From contig CALXRU010000005.1 in the NCBI GenBank assembly GCA_944390935.1, positions 35,632 through 99,631 on the forward strand: a DNA stretch of 64,000 bases. The letters are read 5' to 3'. This DNA is from Acidaminococcaceae bacterium. GTDB taxonomy: Bacteria; Bacillota; Negativicutes; Acidaminococcales; Acidaminococcaceae. The notes beneath the pieces were generated by a model that worked only from the letters and a program-made list of their open reading frames with translations, ran no database searches and was not told where the DNA came from. A program made the position numbers and the translations under genes. Shown here piece by piece: positions 30,040 through 39,303 of this stretch. Position 1 is the first letter of the stretch, and every line of letters begins with the position of its first letter.

Positions 30040-30102
30040 TAAAATAAAAAATAACAGTAAAAAACGGTCCCTGAATGAAGTGAATGACCGTTTTTACTGT
30101 TA
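30040..30102 (-). terminator. Long hairpin terminator after the DUF4143 ATPase gene
   Basis: Near-perfect 18-bp stem ATAACAGTAAAAACGGTC and its complement (30085-30102 with 30051-30069, one bulged A), loop of about 15, then minus-strand TTTTTTATTTT. With 29939-30050 it makes up the 360-bp gap between pstS and the ATPase; besides a small ATGCCG/CGGCAT hairpin at 30015-30029 I see nothing else there. Confidence 0.7.
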
Positions 30103-30182
30103 TTATACTAAATTTATTGCATTAACCTTTTGAGTTGACTATAAGCAGGTTATTTTGTTTTGCAGCACTAACTACAATATCT

Positions 30183-31415
30183 TTACAACAACCACGCCGG
30201 TATATACCACAAATCCTGTGCCGCAGGCAAAAGGTCATCAGCAAAACAAATTATGCCGCCCTCGCCAATTTTTATGTTGGCATCATTCTTTACAGGCTCT
30301 AATATAGCAAAAGTTTTTACCGCCTTTTGCGGATGCCCGCTTTTCTTTATAGCCAGCGGATATGCCGTGCCATTTTCATAAATGATAAGTTCCAGTTCCT
30401 TACCATTAAAATTACGCAGGTAATACAGCGGCGGCATAATACCTTTATTGGCATAGCTTTTATAGATTTCAGCCACAACCCACGTTTCAAAAAATTCGCC
30501 GCTCATTGCGCCCATTTCCAAAGCTTCCGCATTGTTCCAACGCGTCAAATATGCTGCAAGGCCGGTATCAAAAAAGTACAGCTTCGGCGCTTTTACAATA
30601 TACTTTGCTCCCGGCGGCATAAACGGCTGCAATAAATAGATAATACCTGCTGCTTCCAAAGTCTTAACCCATTGCTTTGCTGTCGGCGCACTTACTTCTG
30701 CCGCTTTGGCAAGCTCGGCGTAATTTATCATTTTGCCGGTCTGCCCCGCAGCAGCGCATAAAAAGCGGAAGAATACCATTTCGTCATTTATCTGCAAAAG
30801 CTTCATTACATCGCGCTGCAAAAAGGTTTGCACATAACTTGCATAATAGCTTTGCCAGTCCTGCTCGCCGCCGTTGTAAAGCGCAGGCATGCTTCCCTGC
30901 CAGATAAGCTTGTAAATTTCTTTCAGGCTACGTTTTTCAGCATTATTCAAACGGCGCAAAAGCTGCTCCGATGTCGGCAAAAACGGCACTGTGTAATCGC
31001 TGCCATTAATCTCTCCCGCAGTTAAGCCCTGCAAATCAATAATGCCTACACGCCCGGCAAGGCTTTCGGTTACACCCTGCATCAACGGCAATCGCTGCGA
31101 ACCAGTCAGCCAGATATCACCGTTTTTAGCGGTTGTATCAGCATATATTTTAATGTAGCTTAAAAGCTGCGGTGCATACTGTATCTCATCAATCAAAAGC
31201 GGCGGCGTGTACCGCTGCAAAAACAGCGCCGGGTCGCTTAACGCCAAACTGCGCACTGCCAAATCATCCAGCGTAACATAAGTACGCCCGCTGCCTTGCG
31301 CTAAATGTTTAAGCAGCGTTGTCTTGCCAACCTGCCGCGCACCTGTCAAAAGCAGTACCTTAAACTGCGCCGATATTCTCTTTACCGTTTCTTCAATATT
31401 GCGTGTAATGTACAT
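30183..31415 (-). CDS. DUF4143-type P-loop ATPase (AAA_14 family)
   Basis: 410 aa. AAA_14 ATPase part: Walker A TGARQVGKTTLL (residues 24-35), Walker B PPLLIDEIQYAP (about 71-82), sensor WLTGSQRLPLMQ, LAGRVGIIDLQGLT. The C-terminal half has a winged-helix (YAELAKAAEVSAPTAKQWVKTLEAAGIIYLLQPF) followed by a DUF4143/PD-(D/E)xK-like segment YFFDTGLAAYLTRW, GEFFETWVVAEIYK and YYLRNFNGKELELIIY. The family is common and accessory; proposed roles include toxin-antitoxin-like or defence functions but none is proven. It stands alone beside a toxin-antitoxin pair. Confidence 0.87.
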   Translation of the reverse strand: MYITRNIEETVKRISAQFKVLLLTGARQVGKTTLLKHLAQGSGRTYVTLDDLAVRSLALSDPALFLQRYTPPLLIDEIQYAPQLLSYIKIYADTTAKNGDIWLTGSQRLPLMQGVTESLAGRVGIIDLQGLTAGEINGSDYTVPFLPTSEQLLRRLNNAEKRSLKEIYKLIWQGSMPALYNGGEQDWQSYYASYVQTFLQRDVMKLLQINDEMVFFRFLCAAAGQTGKMINYAELAKAAEVSAPTAKQWVKTLEAAGIIYLLQPFMPPGAKYIVKAPKLYFFDTGLAAYLTRWNNAEALEMGAMSGEFFETWVVAEIYKSYANKGIMPPLYYLRNFNGKELELIIYENGTAYPLAIKKSGHPQKAVKTFAILEPVKNDANIKIGEGGIICFADDLLPAAQDLWYIPAWLL

Positions 31416-31601
31416 ATAAACCTCGGAATTAAATTATTAAAATAGTAAAAGTGTATTAATCTTAGAAGTTTTTATAGTAAACAATAAAAACTTTACTTTA
31501 TTTAAAAATCAATAAATTTACTTTCTTTAATTATACTACAAAAATCCCCCCCGAAAATACTCAAAGTTTTTTTGATTATTATGCAAAAATTCATCTATAA
31601 T

Positions 31602-31639
31602 TTGACTATATACAAAAATTAAGTTATAATTTTTGTATA
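31602..31639 (+). promoter_or_regulatory. Promoter with overlapping palindromic operator for the toxin-antitoxin pair
   Basis: TTGACT (31602-31607), 17-bp spacer, TATAAT (31625-31630). A near-perfect palindrome, TATACAAAAATTA / TATAATTTTTGTATA (31609-31639), covers spacer and -10, an ideal autoregulatory site for a Phd-type antitoxin. The rest of the 31416-31601 gap is AT-rich with no gene seen. Confidence 0.75.
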
Positions 31640-31653
31640 AGGAGGTTTTGACT

Positions 31654-31929
31654 ATGCCGAAAATTACTTCAAGCGCCGAACTGCGCAACAATTATAATGA
31701 AATTTCTACCTTTTGCCACAAATATAACGAACCAGTTTTCATTACCAAAAACGGCAAAGGCGATTTAGCCGTTATGAGCATCGAAGCCTATGAAATGTTA
31801 ACCGCAAGGATTGAACTGTACAGCAAACTAAAAGAAGGCATTGACGCTGCCGACGCCGGACACCTTATCCCTGCGGAGCAAGTATTTGCTGAGTTAGACG
31901 AAATGCTGAAAGGTATTCCTGCAAAATGA
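31654..31929 (+). CDS. Phd/YefM family antitoxin
   Basis: 91 aa from ATG 31654, which has AAGGAGG eight bases upstream; an ATG 21 bases further up is inside the palindromic region and rejected. N-terminal MPKITSSAELRNNYNEISTFCHKYNEPVFITKNGKGDLAVMSIEAYE is the Phd/YefM DNA-binding fold; the C-terminal part is a charged helix that would wrap the toxin. It binds the operator and neutralises the RelE-like toxin. The toxin start overlaps the stop (ATGA). Confidence 0.88.
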   Translation: MPKITSSAELRNNYNEISTFCHKYNEPVFITKNGKGDLAVMSIEAYEMLTARIELYSKLKEGIDAADAGHLIPAEQVFAELDEMLKGIPAK

Positions 31930-32318
31930 GTTATAAAATTAACTTCACTGCCCCTGCTCGTCAAGATATAAAAAATGCAGTACAATATATTGCTTTTACT
32001 ATAAATAACATTACAGCAGCAATTTCTCTTAATACATTAGCTTATGCCAAAATCAACACGCTACCGGATTTTCCGGAAAAATATCCGCTCGTTAACGATA
32101 TTTCATTAGCTCATTACCAAATACGCTATACCCCGGTAGACAATTATTTAATCTTTTACCGAATTAACAAAACCAAAGAAGAAATTCAAATTCTTCGATT
32201 CCTATATGCTAAAAGTAACTGGCAAAACATTTTAAAAGCAAATAAAACAATATTCAAGTATCCTGAAAATTTATTTGAAAACAAACATTATATTAACGAA
32301 GAAAAAGAAAAATATTGA
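31926..32318 (+). CDS. RelE/ParE superfamily toxin
   Basis: 130 aa overlapping the antitoxin by four bases. Seen: YKINFTAPARQDIKNAVQYIAF, DFPEKYPLVNDISLAHYQIRYTPVDNYLIFYRINKTKEEIQILRFLYAKSNW, the ParE/RelE-fold pattern with the typical IRY/YRI core and a C-terminal ILRxxYxxxNW. Whether it cuts mRNA (RelE) or targets gyrase (ParE) is unclear. A Lys/Asn/Glu-rich tail of about 25 residues after the core is unusual. Ends at a strong terminator. Confidence 0.85.
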   Translation: MSYKINFTAPARQDIKNAVQYIAFTINNITAAISLNTLAYAKINTLPDFPEKYPLVNDISLAHYQIRYTPVDNYLIFYRINKTKEEIQILRFLYAKSNWQNILKANKTIFKYPENLFENKHYINEEKEKY

Positions 32319-32325
32319 ATTTCAA

Positions 32326-32358
32326 CCACACTATCCAATAATAGATAGTGTGGTTTTT
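32326..32358. terminator. Bidirectional terminator at the TA / polysaccharide junction
   Basis: Stem CCACACTATC / GATAGTGTGG (32326-32335 with 32344-32353) followed by TTTTTAT on plus; the stop codon of wzt overlaps the far end. It ends both convergent units. Confidence 0.85.
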
Positions 32359-33109
32359 ATATTTTCAACTTACCATCCAAAAAACTCTGGTAGTCGTCAC
32401 AAATCTTTTGAACATCACTGCCAAAGGTTATTTGTTTGCCCTTGTGCAACCATAGTATTTTGCTGCACATACTCCGCACCTGGTTAAGCGAATGAGATAC
32501 CAATATAGTCGTTGCTCCGCCGTTAATTATCTCTTTCATCTTTGCTTCGCTTTTTTTACGGAAAGCGCCATCACCAACCGACAGGACTTCATCAAGGATC
32601 AAAATATCAGGGCGCACCAGCGACGCTATTGAAAACGCCAGGCGTGATTTCATGCCGCTGGAAAGCTGTTTAAATGGCCTGTCCTCAAATTCTTTCAGTT
32701 CCGCAAACTCTATAATCTGCTCGTAAGTTTCATCCATAAACTTACGTGTATAACCAAGCATTGCTCCACGCAAATAAGCGTTTTCCTTTACCGTTAAATC
32801 TCCGTCAAACCCACTGCCCAGTTCCAATAACGCAGCTATTGTTCCATGGCGTACTATCGTTCCTTCTGATGGACGCATGATACCTGATACAGCTTTAAGC
32901 AAAGTTGATTTCCCTGCACCGTTTGTACCGATTATCCCCAGCATATCACCTTCTTCCAAATTGAAAGTGATATTTTTGTTTGCCCAAAATTCTTTAACGG
33001 TATAGTTGCCTTTTAACCTGCGCATTACATATTCTTTTAAACCAATGCTTTTAAAATCACCGGTAATATATTTTATTGATACATTTTCTACTTTTAATAT
33101 TTCTTTCAT
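32357..33109 (-). CDS. wzt: Polysaccharide export ABC transporter ATP-binding protein (Wzt/TagH-like)
   Basis: 250 aa. Walker A GTNGAGKSTLL near 62-72, signature QLSSGMKSRLAFSIA, Walker B ILILDEVLSVGD, H-loop SHSLNQV. The long N-terminal extension with KEYVMRRLKGN before the first strand is typical of Wzt/KpsT/TagH exporters. It lacks the C-terminal carbohydrate-binding domain of O9a-type Wzt, so the glycan is probably exported without a terminal cap check. Works with the permease just upstream. Last gene of the polysaccharide operon. Confidence 0.92.
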   Translation of the reverse strand: MKEILKVENVSIKYITGDFKSIGLKEYVMRRLKGNYTVKEFWANKNITFNLEEGDMLGIIGTNGAGKSTLLKAVSGIMRPSEGTIVRHGTIAALLELGSGFDGDLTVKENAYLRGAMLGYTRKFMDETYEQIIEFAELKEFEDRPFKQLSSGMKSRLAFSIASLVRPDILILDEVLSVGDGAFRKKSEAKMKEIINGGATTILVSHSLNQVRSMCSKILWLHKGKQITFGSDVQKICDDYQSFLDGKLKI

Positions 33110-33118
33110 CAGCTTACC

Positions 33119-33892
33119 TTACACATAATATAAAAACTTGTAGTTATACTTTTTATATACCCAGCAGCCAATACCAAACAACACTAACGCATAACCTGCC
33201 AAAAGCAGATGCAAACGTAAATCAGGTACGGCATTATGTAATACAATACTTCTAAAGTACGTTATACATACAAATATCGGGTTGCAGTAAAACAAAGCCT
33301 GTAAATGCTGCGGCAAGATATCTATGCTGTAAAAAATTGCCGAACCATATGATACAATCTGCGTAAACAGCCGATATAAGTACTGGATATCTTTAAAAAA
33401 TATAAATAATGCTGAAAGTATTAATCCTATACCCAGATTAATTAAAATAAGGCAAATCACCGGATATAGCAAAAACAAAAACTGCCAGGTAAAAACAATA
33501 CCTTCAAAAGCAATAAAGCAAAAATAAATTACTAAAATTATACCAAAATTAATTAATGCCGATATATTTTTAGAAAACAGGAACAGATATTTAGGAACAT
33601 TGATCTTAGTAAATATCGACGAATTACTTACCAAAGCCAGCATGCCTTCATTAGTAGCTTCTAAAAAATAGCTATAAATCACCTGCCCGCTAAATAAATA
33701 AATAATATAATGTTCAATACTTCTGCCAAAAAAATTACCAAAAATAACTGCTATAACGGTAAGCATCAATAACGGAGAAAGTATACTCCATACCATACCA
33801 AGAACAGTACGTTTATAACGTCTCTTATAATCCCTTTTTATGAGTTCTTCGAAGAGAAATTTATTTTTCTTTAAATCTAAAACAATACTCAT
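33119..33892 (-). CDS. wzm: Polysaccharide export ABC-2 permease (Wzm/TagG-like)
   Basis: 257 aa, six membrane helices after an N-terminal FLFEELIKRDYKRRYKRTVLGMVWSILSPLLML, the ABC2 O-antigen/teichoic acid exporter opening. Partner of the Wzt gene 9 bp downstream; moves undecaprenyl-linked glycan across the inner membrane. Confidence 0.93.
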   Translation of the reverse strand: MSIVLDLKKNKFLFEELIKRDYKRRYKRTVLGMVWSILSPLLMLTVIAVIFGNFFGRSIEHYIIYLFSGQVIYSYFLEATNEGMLALVSNSSIFTKINVPKYLFLFSKNISALINFGIILVIYFCFIAFEGIVFTWQFLFLLYPVICLILINLGIGLILSALFIFFKDIQYLYRLFTQIVSYGSAIFYSIDILPQHLQALFYCNPIFVCITYFRSIVLHNAVPDLRLHLLLAGYALVLFGIGCWVYKKYNYKFLYYV

Positions 33893-33899
33893 ATTACAC

Positions 33900-36362
33900 C
33901 TAAGATAACTTGTTTTTTATTTTTAAAACTATGCGTTTTAGTGTATAAATAAACCCATTTTCTTTATAACAGCGTATACCCCCTTTAAATTTATCAATAA
34001 AGTAACTCTTTTTATTATTATTCAACTCTTTAAATACTTGTATCCTTAACTTTGAAATATCATTTTCTAACTCATGATACTCTTTTAAAATTTTTACTGA
34101 ATTTTGTAGTTCACTAACTCTTTTATTGAGTTGTTGTACTCTATTATTAATACCATAATATTTTCTTTCATTATCAACTCTTATTGTATTCAAAGTATCA
34201 TTACTTATTTTAACTTTGCTATTTAAAGCATTGTTTAACCACATATAAGCTTTTTCTTTTTCAAAAATAATATGCTTGTTAACTTCTTGCCAATCAACCT
34301 TTTGATAAATTTTTTCATTGTTAAGAATATCTAATGGATTATATACTAATCTTTCTTTTAAATTTAATAATTCTGCAATAGTTTCAAACCTTGTACTACC
34401 TCTATTAGAATTTACCATTGCAGCATACGGTTTTTCATAAATAATAGCAAAGCATGCGCCATGATGAGAATCCGTTAATATAAAACTTGAATGTTTAATA
34501 TATGCTAAGAATTCTGGTGTAGTCACTTTTGGTAATATTTTCCCGGTATGCCAATTATTTTTTGAAGCATCATATTCCTTCATTCCAAACATTACTAATA
34601 TTTCCAAATTTTCATGTTCAGCAATACTTTGAGCAGCTTTTTCTTTTTCAATAGAAGGATCTAATATATAGCATAATAAATATTTCTTCTCATCTGGTTT
34701 TATCTTAACATCGGATAAAATTAAGTCATACTTATTTGCCGGTAATAAAAAAACTGGATCTATAACTTGTTCTGCTATTACATTAAATTTATCTTTACAA
34801 ATATTAATGCCTGTTTTTTCTCTTACACTAATTGCATCAAATCTTTGTAAGAAATCACTAACTGTAGAACATGTCAATTCATTACCATAAAAATTATCAT
34901 GCCCAAATGATGTAGAAAAAGCAATTTTCTTTTTATTTTTATCTACAAAATCGAGAAAGAAAGTATAACCTACTAAATTAATCGTACTGGCAGTCCACAT
35001 TTGATCTGAACCAAGCATAAAACTATCACAAAAATAGTTAAATTCTCTCATATTATCAAAATCACGTTTTTTGCCTACACGAAAATATTTAGAAATAAAG
35101 GCAATGGTAGTTTCAGTTGCTTTTTCCCATGGAGTTCCATCAATTTTGGCAATTGGTAAAAACAATACCTGTTTACCCATATCTTTTAAAATCGTGCCTA
35201 ATGCATAATAAGTTAAAGAACTGCCATAATTAGAAGCAAACCACCAACCAACAATACCTATATCAAAAAATTCTCCTGTGCCATATTTCAAAGCCTTATG
35301 ATAACCAACTTGTTGTAAATGCGCAAAGAATATATCTCTTGACTGGTGTTTTGGTGCTGGCCAATTCAATTGTCCATTATATTTTCTAATTTCTTTTAAA
35401 GGTATTTCTTTACACAATTTCATTTTATTTGAAAGTAATTTCATTAAATTACTTCCCTTTTCTGAATTTACTAAAACTAAAGAAGTACCTTTTCTATCAT
35501 CATAGTCTTGATTTATGCGATATACTTGCCAACAATCGCCCAATGTTATATCCGAAACTCTTTCTGCTCTTGCATATCTGCAATTGTAACAACATAAACG
35601 GTTTATTAACCCGTTTAAAAATCCTTTATTCCATATACTTTTATCCCAACTAGCTTTTTTTACACTTCCATCTTTTAAATATACAACAGTGGGCGTAGAC
35701 CAACTAAATAATTTTTTATCACGAAAATCTACTTTTTTTATTTCTTTACCTTCAGTAAATTCTTCCAAAAAAGACTGATATGCGGTTACAGAATTAGAGC
35801 CATGGCAAATTAAATCAGCAGTATATAAATTTTCATAATCTTTCCCTAAATATGAATATAGTCCTGCAACTTGACATGGACATCCTGTATACAAAACTAA
35901 CCTACCATTTTCCAAAAAATCTTTAGCTTCTTTGTAAGTATTTTTTACATCACTTTGTACATACTTAGAACCGCGCAAAAATGATAATTCTTCCTTAGTA
36001 TGTGCCCATGTATGATAAACGGTTTGCCAATCTTCCGAATATCGAGCACCGCAAACAGCGCCACCATGTTCTAATACATAGTTGGCCATTAAAGTAAACA
36101 TCCCACCTGATGAGCTAATTAACCTAATTTCATCATCTGCCCAAACTGCATAACTTTTAGGTGTATCATAAAATTTTACTTCTTTAATAGCCGGACAAAC
36201 AGCAACACATAATCCACAATTTATACATTCATCTGTAACTTTAGGATATAAAAATCCCTCGTTATCATATTCCATAACAATTGCATTTTTAGGGCATTTA
36301 TTAAAACATGCACCGCAGCCGGTACATTTATCACGGGAAACTATTTTTATATTTTTGTCCAT
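33900..36362 (-). CDS. Fusion: ferredoxin/FrhB-type protein with polysaccharide pyruvyl transferase domain
   Basis: 820 aa. Order: two 4Fe-4S ferredoxin motifs (CTGCGACFNKCP, about 12-24; CINCGLCVAVCP, about 45-56); coenzyme F420-hydrogenase beta-subunit-like region (about 60-345; SGGMFTLMANYVLEHGGAVCG, YTGCPCQVAGLYSYLGKDYENLYTADLICHG); polysaccharide pyruvyl transferase domain (about 365-700; VGWWFASNYGSSLTYYAL, SFILTDSHHGACFAIIYEKPY); a C-terminal coiled coil (about 735-790). The two halves are separate neighbours in many capsule loci; here they are one frame. Probably adds pyruvyl (or reduces a pyruvyl-like) group to the glycan; actual reaction unknown. ATG 36362 has AAGGAG 5 bases before. 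Very AT-rich. Confidence 0.88.
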   Translation of the reverse strand: MDKNIKIVSRDKCTGCGACFNKCPKNAIVMEYDNEGFLYPKVTDECINCGLCVAVCPAIKEVKFYDTPKSYAVWADDEIRLISSSGGMFTLMANYVLEHGGAVCGARYSEDWQTVYHTWAHTKEELSFLRGSKYVQSDVKNTYKEAKDFLENGRLVLYTGCPCQVAGLYSYLGKDYENLYTADLICHGSNSVTAYQSFLEEFTEGKEIKKVDFRDKKLFSWSTPTVVYLKDGSVKKASWDKSIWNKGFLNGLINRLCCYNCRYARAERVSDITLGDCWQVYRINQDYDDRKGTSLVLVNSEKGSNLMKLLSNKMKLCKEIPLKEIRKYNGQLNWPAPKHQSRDIFFAHLQQVGYHKALKYGTGEFFDIGIVGWWFASNYGSSLTYYALGTILKDMGKQVLFLPIAKIDGTPWEKATETTIAFISKYFRVGKKRDFDNMREFNYFCDSFMLGSDQMWTASTINLVGYTFFLDFVDKNKKKIAFSTSFGHDNFYGNELTCSTVSDFLQRFDAISVREKTGINICKDKFNVIAEQVIDPVFLLPANKYDLILSDVKIKPDEKKYLLCYILDPSIEKEKAAQSIAEHENLEILVMFGMKEYDASKNNWHTGKILPKVTTPEFLAYIKHSSFILTDSHHGACFAIIYEKPYAAMVNSNRGSTRFETIAELLNLKERLVYNPLDILNNEKIYQKVDWQEVNKHIIFEKEKAYMWLNNALNSKVKISNDTLNTIRVDNERKYYGINNRVQQLNKRVSELQNSVKILKEYHELENDISKLRIQVFKELNNNKKSYFIDKFKGGIRCYKENGFIYTLKRIVLKIKNKLS

Positions 36363-36372
36363 TGTTGTCTCC

Positions 36373-37353
36373 TTATTTATACTTAGCAATTAATCTTGTC
36401 AGATATATTCCATTTATTCCTAAGTTTGACCAAATTTTTAAAATTTTACAATCATTACTATTAAAATGAACATTTTCTTTTGTCAATTTGCATTCTTTTA
36501 ATTTTTCAAATAGAGGATGGCTAACTACATTTTTTAAAATCATACTTCTCTGATTTTTATCTGATTCTCTATCAATGTAATAATACAAAACATACTTGAA
36601 CTTCCTATATAACCAGCTTAACATAGCCTGTTCTTCAAAATCAGATAATGGATATTGATGGAATAAATCCCATTGTACTTGTATTACCTCTTGTTCCCAA
36701 TTCCAAAAATTTAAATCATATTTATTAACAGCAGAATTGTAATTATACTCATAAAAATATAAATAACTTTTTACTGAACGGAAACTTTCACAATATTTAT
36801 AGTATTCATTTAAAAATAACGCATCTTCACCTAATTTAACACTTTCATCAAATTTTATATTATTATCTTTGATAATCCTGGATTTATATAATTTATTCCA
36901 ACAAAAATTTATATATTGCAAGCCATTATAGCGCGATGGTTGTGAAAAGAATAGTCTTCTATCTTCCCAACGATGATATGTCCAGTAATTTTGTACAAGT
37001 ACTGCTCCAATAGCTATATCACTATCTTGGATTGCATTATAAAGGGTACTTAAATAATTTTCTTCAACATAGTCATCACTATCCACAAATGCAATGTATT
37101 CACCTTTTGATACTTCGATACCCTTATTTCTTGCAGCACTTACTCCGGCATGTTCATTTCTGATAAAAATAATTCTATTGTCTTTTTCTAAATATTCTTT
37201 TTCTATATCTTCATAATTTTTACTGCTGCCATCATTAACTATAATTAATTCAAAATCTCTATAAGATTGCCTTAAAATACTATCTATACATCTTCTTAAA
37301 GCTAATTTATTTATATTATAAAATGGTACTATTACACTGATTTTGGAATTCAT
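36373..37353 (-). CDS. Family 2 glycosyltransferase
   Basis: 326 aa from ATG 37353 (GAAGGGTG upstream); a longer start 18 bp up overlaps the previous gene. GT-A fold: ISVIVPFYNINKLALRRCIDSILRQSYRDFELIIVNDGSS, then DXD-like AFVDSDDYVEENYL. The C-terminus has a YYYID helix and no membrane segments. Adds one sugar to the lipid-linked unit; donor and acceptor unknown. AT-rich like its neighbours. Confidence 0.85.
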   Translation of the reverse strand: MNSKISVIVPFYNINKLALRRCIDSILRQSYRDFELIIVNDGSSKNYEDIEKEYLEKDNRIIFIRNEHAGVSAARNKGIEVSKGEYIAFVDSDDYVEENYLSTLYNAIQDSDIAIGAVLVQNYWTYHRWEDRRLFFSQPSRYNGLQYINFCWNKLYKSRIIKDNNIKFDESVKLGEDALFLNEYYKYCESFRSVKSYLYFYEYNYNSAVNKYDLNFWNWEQEVIQVQWDLFHQYPLSDFEEQAMLSWLYRKFKYVLYYYIDRESDKNQRSMILKNVVSHPLFEKLKECKLTKENVHFNSNDCKILKIWSNLGINGIYLTRLIAKYK

Positions 37354-37357
37354 ATTA

Positions 37358-38383
37358 TTAACACCCTTCAAAAATATTTCTTTTCAACTTCTTATCTTTA
37401 TACATTTTCTGTCTGGCAACAAGCCAATATCCAAAGAATTTTGTTTTTCTTAAAAAATTAATCTGACGGCCGAGTACTCTATAATAGAAATCCGGATAAT
37501 CAAGTTTTAGCTTATTATCAAATTCTATTAATTCTCTTTTTTGTTTTGAGGTACATTCTAAAGCAAAATAGAAAATATACTGCATATTGCATACTCCATC
37601 CAAACGATCCTCAAAAACTTTTTTTACATAATCTTTGGTCACACTATTTTTATAATACTCAAGCATGGTAAACAACATTTTTTGATGGTCTTTATAGTTC
37701 TTTCTTACACCTGCTTGTGACATACTTTGCCCGTTTCTTGCCAGCCTATAATAATAAACAGGCCTTTCAAAAAAGGCTATTGTTTTACAATGGTTAAAAG
37801 CCTTTAATACAAACTCAACATCAGTATAAAAACAATGTTCAGTAATTGTTATATCATTTTCTTGTAATATTTTTGTCCTTACAGTAATACTATGCATAGC
37901 TGGAATAAAATTATCACAATCTTCCAATACTACAGTTTTACCCATTGGGAATAACGAATAAGTACCTTCATATGTACCGTATTCATGTAATATTTCGCCT
38001 TTATTATCGCTAAATGTTACGAATGGGCTTTGAATCATATCGGCATCAATGGTTTTCAAAAAATCAATAAAGGCTCTTAAATTTTCATGCGAGTAATAAT
38101 CATCACCATCTAATTGTTTGAAATATTTCCCTCTGGCTTCTTTCATTCCGGTATTTAAGGTTGAACCCCAACCACCATTCTTTTTTGAAATTAATCTAAA
38201 TGTATTAGGGTATTTATCTTCGTATTCTTTGGCAATTTTAGCTGTATTATCTTTAGAACCATCATCAATTATCATGACATCAAGAAAATCCCGAATTGTT
38301 TTATCAAGAAACGGTTCTAAAGCTTCATGTAATGTTTTCTCTACATTATAAGCAGCTATTGAAATCGAAAGTAATTTTTCCAT
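37358..38383 (-). CDS. Family 2 glycosyltransferase
   Basis: 341 aa. Opens with LLSISIAAYNVEKTLHEALEPFL and DVMIIDDGSKDNT; catalytic-core stretch GGWGSTLNTGMKEARGKYFKQLDGDDYYS (DXD). Weakly resembles EpsE/EpsJ-type exopolysaccharide glycosyltransferases. Cytosolic; its stop overlaps the region before the next gene by a few bases. Confidence 0.85.
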   Translation of the reverse strand: MEKLLSISIAAYNVEKTLHEALEPFLDKTIRDFLDVMIIDDGSKDNTAKIAKEYEDKYPNTFRLISKKNGGWGSTLNTGMKEARGKYFKQLDGDDYYSHENLRAFIDFLKTIDADMIQSPFVTFSDNKGEILHEYGTYEGTYSLFPMGKTVVLEDCDNFIPAMHSITVRTKILQENDITITEHCFYTDVEFVLKAFNHCKTIAFFERPVYYYRLARNGQSMSQAGVRKNYKDHQKMLFTMLEYYKNSVTKDYVKKVFEDRLDGVCNMQYIFYFALECTSKQKRELIEFDNKLKLDYPDFYYRVLGRQINFLRKTKFFGYWLVARQKMYKDKKLKRNIFEGC

Positions 38384-38397
38384 TATTTTTATACTCC

Positions 38398-39297
38398 TTA
38401 ATTAATATATTCTATCTTTGGATTAAACTTTAATCCTTTAATCATATTTTTTATAATTATAAAAATGCGTTTTAATTTTTTATCATTTTCATTTCGTATT
38501 ACTTTTATAATATTCCATCCACATTTGGCGAAATAATAACATATACCTTTCCAACCTTCTTTTCGATATAGATATCCCTCGTTTCTAAAAGCATATTTAT
38601 ATCTTTCAATCCTTTCCGGTATATCTGTAGCTATATTACTACCTGTATTTTCTTTCATAGCATGTATTACTTTACTCTGTCCTGTTATATAACTTGGAAT
38701 TTTCTTCCTTATGGTGATACGTCTGGTAAATTCTATATCATCACCCCAAATAAAAAATTCTTTTATTGGTAATCCTACTTGCTTTATAGTTTTTGTTTTT
38801 AAAAATAAAGAAACGAACGTTGCCTGTTCTGCCTGCACTATACCGTATTGCATATATTCTAAGTATTCATAAAAGCTCTTTTTCAGCTTTACGCGGTTCA
38901 TTTTGCATTCATGCCCATCTTTCCACAATACGGCACTTGCAAGCCAACCGTATTTTCCTTTTAAAATTCCATCTGCATTTATTAATTTTTCTAATGCGTC
39001 AGTGTAAGGCAAACAATCGTCATCCATTACCCAGACATATTCATAACCTGCTTCAACTGCCCAGCGCATACCAAAATTAAATCCCCCTGCGCCGCCTATA
39101 TTGGCACCAGTATTTTTGTAATGCAGATTATCATAATCTTTTTCAATTTTGTTTATGTATTCTTCTGTTCCATCAGTTGAAGCATTATCTACTATTAAAA
39201 TATCGCATGGATAAGTCTGCTGCTGTAACGCTTTTATACATTCTTTTAAAAGCTCTATTCTGTTATATGTAACTACTACAGCAGCTACTTTATTCAT
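38398..39297 (-). CDS. Family 2 glycosyltransferase, GlfT/rhamnosyltransferase-like
   Basis: 299 aa. NKVAAVVVTYNRIELLKECIKAL, NASTDGTEEYI, GANIGGAGGFNFGMRWAVEAGYEYVWVMDDDCLP: the 'GGAGGFNxGM' and 'WxMDDD' motifs resemble GlfT-type galactofuranosyl- and rhamnosyltransferases. With glf in the same operon, a galactofuranosyl transfer is a reasonable guess. Ends with a basic, amphipathic tail. Confidence 0.85.
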   Translation of the reverse strand: MNKVAAVVVTYNRIELLKECIKALQQQTYPCDILIVDNASTDGTEEYINKIEKDYDNLHYKNTGANIGGAGGFNFGMRWAVEAGYEYVWVMDDDCLPYTDALEKLINADGILKGKYGWLASAVLWKDGHECKMNRVKLKKSFYEYLEYMQYGIVQAEQATFVSLFLKTKTIKQVGLPIKEFFIWGDDIEFTRRITIRKKIPSYITGQSKVIHAMKENTGSNIATDIPERIERYKYAFRNEGYLYRKEGWKGICYYFAKCGWNIIKVIRNENDKKLKRIFIIIKNMIKGLKFNPKIEYIN

Positions 39298-39303
39298 TAA
39301 CTA

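Noticed and set aside
30051..30102. 18-bp inverted repeat considered as an insertion-sequence end or attachment site
   Set aside because: T-run on the minus side and position after a stop codon fit a terminator; no transposase or target duplication seen.
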